NCBI GenBank assembly: GCA_020832555.1
Contig: JAFIEM010000001.1
Location: forward strand, 110,337 to 174,336
Direction: 5' to 3'
Length of the DNA: 64,000 nucleotides
Source of the DNA: Natronohydrobacter sp.
GTDB lineage: Bacteria > Pseudomonadota > Alphaproteobacteria > Rhodobacterales > Rhodobacteraceae
Shown: positions 59,213 to 64,000 of the stretch, piece after piece
Position numbering within the stretch: position 1 is the stretch's first letter
Layout: each line of letters starts with the position of its first letter
The notes under the pieces: generated by a model
Seen by the model: the letters and a program-made list of their open reading frames with translations, nothing else
What the model was told of the DNA's origin: nothing
Databases searched by the model: none
Position numbers and translations under genes: made by a program

Positions 59213-59875
59213 TCAGCCGTTTTGCGGGTAACAGATGATCGAGAGATACCTTGCTGGAAGCTTCTCAAGCACCTCTGGCCCGTGCGGTGCGTCAGCATCG
59301 AAAAACAAGGTGTCGCCAGGGCGCAGGTTATAGAGAGTATTGCTGTGACGGTAGCCAAGTTCGCCTTCCAGCATGTAGATCGTCTCGATCCCGCCATGCT
59401 GGAAGGTGGGAAAAATATCGGCTTCCGTACTGAGTGTGATCAGATAAGGTTCGACCATGACGCCGCTGGCATTCGCGCCGATATGGCCCAAGAGGTTATA
59501 TTGGTGCCCGGCTCGAGTGCCCGCGCGCTCTATCTCGACACCTTCGCCCGCGCGGGTATGTACGGCCTCGCGATGTTCCTCAAAGCCGCGAAAGAAAGAT
59601 GTCAGCGGCACACTCAGCGCATGGGCGAGCGTTTGCAGCGTGGTCAGCGAGGGCGAGGTATTCCCGTTTTCGATCTTGGACAGCATACCAATCGACAAGC
59701 CGGTGCGCGCGGCAAGTTCTGCCACAGTGATGTCCTTCTGTCGGCGAAAGGCCCGCACTTCGCGTCCTATGGCGACTTCCAGTACGTTTTCACGTTCCTC
59801 GCGAAGGCGATGCGGGTCTTGGCTCAGCCTGGCCTTGCGGTCCGGAGCATCGGCTTGCTTGATTGCCTGAGGCAT
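59213..59875 (-). CDS. XRE-family transcriptional regulator with C-terminal cupin
   Basis: IGREVRAFRRQKDITVAELAARTGLSIGMLSKIENGNTSPSLTTLQTLAHALSVPLTSFFRGF HTH; C-terminal ETIYMLEGELGYRHSNTLYNLRPGDTLFFDADAPHGPEVL cupin. Confidence 0.88.
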   Translation of the reverse strand: MPQAIKQADAPDRKARLSQDPHRLREERENVLEVAIGREVRAFRRQKDITVAELAARTGLSIGMLSKIENGNTSPSLTTLQTLAHALSVPLTSFFRGFEEHREAVHTRAGEGVEIERAGTRAGHQYNLLGHIGANASGVMVEPYLITLSTEADIFPTFQHGGIETIYMLEGELGYRHSNTLYNLRPGDTLFFDADAPHGPEVLEKLPARYLSIICYPQNG

Positions 59876-59931
59876 GGTTACTCCATCAATCTGTATGTCG
59901 AAAATCCCGCAATGGCAGGGAGGGGCGCAGA

Positions 59932-60993
59932 ATGTTTCACGAGAGTATAAGTCGCAGCACCGGAAATGAAAATATCCATCTGGGAATCCTGATCTTCCCT
60001 GGTTTTCCGATGGCATGTCTGACTTCGATGATCGAGCCTTTGCGCGCCGCAAATGAAATATCCGGCAAGGCAGCGTTTCGTTGGACATTGATTTCGGAAA
60101 CCGGTGCGCCTGTGGACAGCAGCGCGATGGTGCGGTTTCATCCCTCTGCTGATCTGGGGACGGTCCGGGAACTGGATTACCTGATCGTGCTCAGCCCGCC
60201 CGATGCGCGGTTTGAAAATCCGCGGGCCGGTTTCGGGGCGCTGCGTGCACTGGAACGCCACGGGGCCATTCTGGGCGGCGTCAGCGGCGGGGTGTTCTTG
60301 TTGGCACGGGCTGGTGTGATGGAAGGGTATATAACTTCGGTGCATTGGTGCTATGCCGCAGCCTTTGCCGATGAATTTCCGAACCATGCCACGACGGATG
60401 AGGTGATCATGCCCGACCGGCGCCGGGTGACAGTGGCCGGGGCCGCCGCAGCTTTCGATCTTGCGCTGCTGCTGATTGACAAGCGGCTCGGGGCGGATGT
60501 GATGACCGAGGTTGCCTGCTGGTTCCAGCATCCGCTGGTCCGGGGCGAGGGGGTGCGCCAGAAAATCCCCGCGCCGCGTGTGGCCGTGACCGCTGACATG
60601 CTGCCCGATCCTCTGGCCCGCGCCGTGCAGATCATGTCGGAAAATCTGGAAGACCCGATCTGTATCGCGGATATTTGCGATCAGATCGGGATTTCACCTC
60701 GCCATCTCGAACGGTTGTTCAAGAAGCTGACCGGGAAAAGCCCTCTGATTTACTACCGCAACATGCGATTGGCGGCAGCGCGGCAGCTGGTGATGTATTC
60801 CAACCGTTCGATGCGCGAGATTGCCGAGGCGATCGGCTATTCCAGCGCCAGTCCCTTCCGTGCACGCTATGCCGAGAACTACGGGCTGACACCGGAAGAG
60901 GACAGGCGCAAGATCAACATGTTCAGGGTGCGCGAGAATGCGCCGCTACCTTCAAGTGCCGTGCCGGTCAGAACACCGATTTCGCAGCCGTGA
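59932..60993 (+). CDS. GlxA/AraC-family transcriptional regulator
   Basis: DJ-1/PfpI-like N-terminus HLGILIFPGFPMACLTSMIEPLRAANEI; C-terminal AraC HTH ICDQIGISPRHLERLFKKLTGKSPLIYYRNMRLAAARQLV. Confidence 0.88.
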   Translation: MFHESISRSTGNENIHLGILIFPGFPMACLTSMIEPLRAANEISGKAAFRWTLISETGAPVDSSAMVRFHPSADLGTVRELDYLIVLSPPDARFENPRAGFGALRALERHGAILGGVSGGVFLLARAGVMEGYITSVHWCYAAAFADEFPNHATTDEVIMPDRRRVTVAGAAAAFDLALLLIDKRLGADVMTEVACWFQHPLVRGEGVRQKIPAPRVAVTADMLPDPLARAVQIMSENLEDPICIADICDQIGISPRHLERLFKKLTGKSPLIYYRNMRLAAARQLVMYSNRSMREIAEAIGYSSASPFRARYAENYGLTPEEDRRKINMFRVRENAPLPSSAVPVRTPISQP

Positions 60994-61528
60994 CCAACGC
61001 GTGATGCAGGCTTTGCGCTGACGATCGCGGGCCGTAGATCGTGATGCCATCCGCATGGCGGATCACATAGCAGCCCAAATGCTCGATGATGCTGCGGCGT
61101 GCCTGTCCGGCCTGCATTCTGTCCATGTCCAGATTGCACAGTCGTTCCATCAGCCGCGTCAGATCCTGTCCGGTCAGGTCAAACCGCACCCATGCGCCGG
61201 TCTGGTCGGTCACGCTGCCTATGTTAGTACAGGCACGCTTGATCTGGGCTGCGAGGTCGGGATGGGTGGGATAGGGAGCCTCAACCATCCAGATATGCGG
61301 GCCGATCCAGAAAGCCCCTAGCGCTGTGCCGCTGACATGGCCAGCAATGCCGGGTGCAGCGGTGCCGAGCAGTTTCTCCAGCGCTGACTGGCAGACAGTT
61401 TCCTGTCCAAGACGGGCCGCGACCGAGGCAAGCGCCCAGTCTGGAGCTTCGATGATCGTGACGGGGCCGATCATGTCGGTGCGGGGTTCACTCGCGCCAA
61501 GCGCGGTCATGGGGGCCAGATCATGCAC
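60968..61528 (-). CDS. mgdD: N-methylglutamate dehydrogenase subunit D / sarcosine oxidase gamma-like
   Basis: ALGASEPRTDMIGPVTIIEAPDWALASVAARLG...VSGTALGAFWIGPHIWMVEAPY...WVRFDLTGQDLTRLMERLCNLDM: SoxG-like. GTG start overlaps the upstream stop. Confidence 0.72.
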   Translation of the reverse strand: MHDLAPMTALGASEPRTDMIGPVTIIEAPDWALASVAARLGQETVCQSALEKLLGTAAPGIAGHVSGTALGAFWIGPHIWMVEAPYPTHPDLAAQIKRACTNIGSVTDQTGAWVRFDLTGQDLTRLMERLCNLDMDRMQAGQARRSIIEHLGCYVIRHADGITIYGPRSSAQSLHHALVTAAKSVF

Positions 61529-64000
61529 GGAGGCGTTCTCCTTCGGGGTCAACAAAATGCGCCGAGACGATCTCGATTTCGACATCCTCGCCGGTCAGCG
61601 GGCTGGCGGCGCGCAGGGTTTCGCCCATCCGGGCTTGCCCGTTTTTCAGGAAACCTATGGCGATGTAGCTTTCCAGCGTGGGCGAATAGCAGGCGGATGT
61701 GACATAGCCCAGATCATTCGCCACGACCATTGCCGCCCCTTTTTCAAGCAGATGCGCGCCCGCCGGGATGCGGGTTTGCGGGTTTTTGGGACGGAAACCC
61801 ACAAGCCTCAAGGCGTCGGGCATGGTCAGCCCTTCGCGGCGCGACAGGACTGCGCCGATGCTGTCTTTCTTGTCACTGACCATGCGGCCCATGCCAAGGT
61901 TGAGTGCCGTGGTCTGGCCGTTCAACTCATTGCCTGCCGCATGGCCCTTCTCGATGCGCATGACGCCAAGGGCTTCGGTGCCATAGGGTGTGACATCAAA
62001 TTCCGCCCCTTCGGCCATAATGCGCCGGATCAGCGCATCGCCGTAGCGGGTGGGGACGGCCAGTTCATAGGCCAGTTCCCCCGAGAATGAGATGCGGAAC
62101 AGTCGTGCCGGGCAGCCATTGCAGACGGTAATTTCGGCGCAGGCCATGAAGGGGAAAGCGTCATTCGAGATGTCGAACGCAGGGTCCACGATCTTCTGCA
62201 GCAGCTTGCGCGCATTGGGGCCAGCGATGGCATATTGTGCCCAGGCTTCGGTCGTCGAGATCAGTTGCACATCCATGTCGGGCCAGAGGCATTGGCGCGC
62301 GAATTCCATGTGGCGATAGACGGCAACGGCATTGGCGGTGGTGGTGGTGACGACGAAATGATCCTCTGCCAGCCGCGCGGCAGTGCCGTCATCATAGGCG
62401 ATCCCATCTTCGCGCAGCATCAGCCCGTAGCGGACACGGCCCACGGGCAGTTTGGCGAAGGCGTTGCAATAGATGCGGTTCAGGAATTCGGCGGCGTCAA
62501 CGCCCTGCACGTCGATCTTGCCCAGGGTGGTCACATCGCAGACCCCGACCGAGTTGCGGGTCGCGCGCACTTCGCGGTCCACGCTTTCGCGCCAGGTTTT
62601 TTCGCCCGGACGCGGGAACCATTGCGCGCGGAGCCACATGCCCACTTCGACAAAGACCGCGCCCTGTTCCTTGGCCCAGTGATGGCTGGGGGTCAGACGG
62701 GTGGGACGGAAATCGGTGCCGGTTGAGCGGCCCGCCAGCACACCCATCGCCACAGGCGTATAGGGCGGGCGGAACATGGTGGTGCCGGTCTGGGCGATGG
62801 TCTGGCCCGTCAGTTCTGCCATGACCGCAAGCCCGCCCATATTCGAGGTCTTGCCCTGATCCGTCGCCATGCCAAGCGTGGTGTAGCGTTTCAGATGCTC
62901 GACTGAGCGGAACCCTTCCTGATGGGCGAGTTTCACGTCCTTGACGGTCACATCATTCTGGAAATCCAGCCAGGCGCGCTTGTCGCCCTTCACATGCCAG
63001 AAGGGGGTGATCTTCGTGGGCGCATCTTCAGCCTGTGGCAGGTCGGGCTTGGAAGCGGTGATGCCGAGGTCATCGAGGGCCTGCGCAGCCTTCTCGGCTC
63101 CGCCTGCAAAGGCGGCATGGGTGCTGAATTGCCCCTCTGCCGCACCTGCGATGATCATGCCCTGCGGCAGATCGCCTGCGGGGACGAAGGCGGCGATGCT
63201 GTCATTCCAGGCGGGCCGCCCGCGCTGGTGGCAGGTCATGGCGACATTGGGGTTCCAGCCGCCAGAGACACCAAGTGCGCCGACGGAGATCTTGCGCGTC
63301 TGGCCATTGGCCAGTTTGACGGTGATCCCGGTCAGACCCGTTCGCCCGGATGTGTCGATCACTTGTGCGCCTGCCAGAAGCTCCGTGCCTGTGATGCTGG
63401 GCGCGTCGGGCCGGGTGTCGATCAGGGCGGCGACCTTGACGCCCTTGGCGATCAGGTCGGCAGCCGCGCGGTGGCCGTCGTCATTGTTGGTGAAAACGGC
63501 AACAGTTTCGGCAGGTGAGGCGGCCCAGCGGTTGACATAGGCGCGCAAGGCGCTCGCGGTCATGATGCCGGGGCGGTCATTATTGGCGAAGGCAATCGGG
63601 CGTTCCAGCGCACCGGCGCAGAGCAGCGTGCGTTTGGTGTAGATGCGCCAGAGGGTCTGACGGGGCTTACCCGCTTCGGGCGTGGGCAAGTGGTCCGAGA
63701 CACGCTCGACTGCGCCGTAGATGCCGTGGTCAAACGCACCGAAAACGGTGGTGCGCGGCATCAGGCGGACATTGGGCAGGGTGGTGAGTTCTGCGACAGC
63801 TTGTGCGGCCCAGTCGCTGCCCGCCATATCGCTGATCGCAAAGGTTTCGGCATTGAGCCGCCCGCCCATGCGGAAATCCTCATCCGCGAGGATCACCCGC
63901 GCGCCTGCGCGCCCCGCCGTGAGCGCAGCCATCAGGCCGGAGGGGCCAGCGCCGATGATCAGCAGGTCGCAATGCAGGAAGCCTTTGTCATAGGCGTCCG
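61521..64000 (-). CDS. mgdC: N-methylglutamate dehydrogenase subunit C / sarcosine oxidase alpha-like (5' end outside window)
   Basis: FAD-binding region (DLLIIGAGPSGLMAALTAGRAGARVILADEDFRMGGRLNAE), TIAQTGTTMFRPPYTPVAMG, GcvT-like C-terminus; reading frame continues to the window end. Confidence 0.8.
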   Translation of the reverse strand, partial: DAYDKGFLHCDLLIIGAGPSGLMAALTAGRAGARVILADEDFRMGGRLNAETFAISDMAGSDWAAQAVAELTTLPNVRLMPRTTVFGAFDHGIYGAVERVSDHLPTPEAGKPRQTLWRIYTKRTLLCAGALERPIAFANNDRPGIMTASALRAYVNRWAASPAETVAVFTNNDDGHRAAADLIAKGVKVAALIDTRPDAPSITGTELLAGAQVIDTSGRTGLTGITVKLANGQTRKISVGALGVSGGWNPNVAMTCHQRGRPAWNDSIAAFVPAGDLPQGMIIAGAAEGQFSTHAAFAGGAEKAAQALDDLGITASKPDLPQAEDAPTKITPFWHVKGDKRAWLDFQNDVTVKDVKLAHQEGFRSVEHLKRYTTLGMATDQGKTSNMGGLAVMAELTGQTIAQTGTTMFRPPYTPVAMGVLAGRSTGTDFRPTRLTPSHHWAKEQGAVFVEVGMWLRAQWFPRPGEKTWRESVDREVRATRNSVGVCDVTTLGKIDVQGVDAAEFLNRIYCNAFAKLPVGRVRYGLMLREDGIAYDDGTAARLAEDHFVVTTTTANAVAVYRHMEFARQCLWPDMDVQLISTTEAWAQYAIAGPNARKLLQKIVDPAFDISNDAFPFMACAEITVCNGCPARLFRISFSGELAYELAVPTRYGDALIRRIMAEGAEFDVTPYGTEALGVMRIEKGHAAGNELNGQTTALNLGMGRMVSDKKDSIGAVLSRREGLTMPDALRLVGFRPKNPQTRIPAGAHLLEKGAAMVVANDLGYVTSACYSPTLESYIAIGFLKNGQARMGETLRAASPLTGEDVEIEIVSAHFVDPEGERLRA

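Noticed and set aside
1-64000. Mobile element or prophage hypothesis
   Set aside because: No transposase, integrase, terminase or other phage gene recognised; the only tRNA (30101-30177) has no visible integrase or att duplication beside it.

Overview
This 64 kb window of high-GC alphaproteobacterial DNA looks like a Rhodobacteraceae (Roseobacter-type) chromosome. That assignment rests on gene content and protein similarity recalled from memory; no database search was run. The left and centre are mostly core genome: flgK/flgE/motB, mipZ, ribosomal protein genes (L31, L19, L20, L35, L28, S15), pyk, ilvD, a probable D-glutamate set (dat, dgcA, dgcN), mcl1, dnaE, a BMP-type nucleoside ABC transporter, hemF-panC-panB, tRNA-Arg(TCT), meaB, dxs-ispA-xseB, amn, HU and a type I secretion pair. 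The most interesting part is about 46.0-64.0 kb. It reads as a methylated-amine catabolic island: tdm (DUF1989+GcvT TMAO demethylase), a co-directional truncated globin, gmaS-mgsCBA (gamma-glutamylmethylamide / N-methylglutamate synthesis), a divergent Amt transporter with a 72-aa membrane protein, dmmDABC (dimethylamine monooxygenase), two divergent regulators, and the mgdD/mgdC (sarcosine-oxidase-like) end of an N-methylglutamate dehydrogenase operon that runs off the window. Also noted: AT-rich dyads upstream of mgsA/amt and dmmD, an intrinsic terminator between dmmD and dmmA, REP-like palindromes, a metallo-beta-lactamase-fold protein that has lost its HxHxDH motif, and two N-terminally anchored RTX-repeat proteins. 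No CRISPR array, transposase or prophage was recognised.
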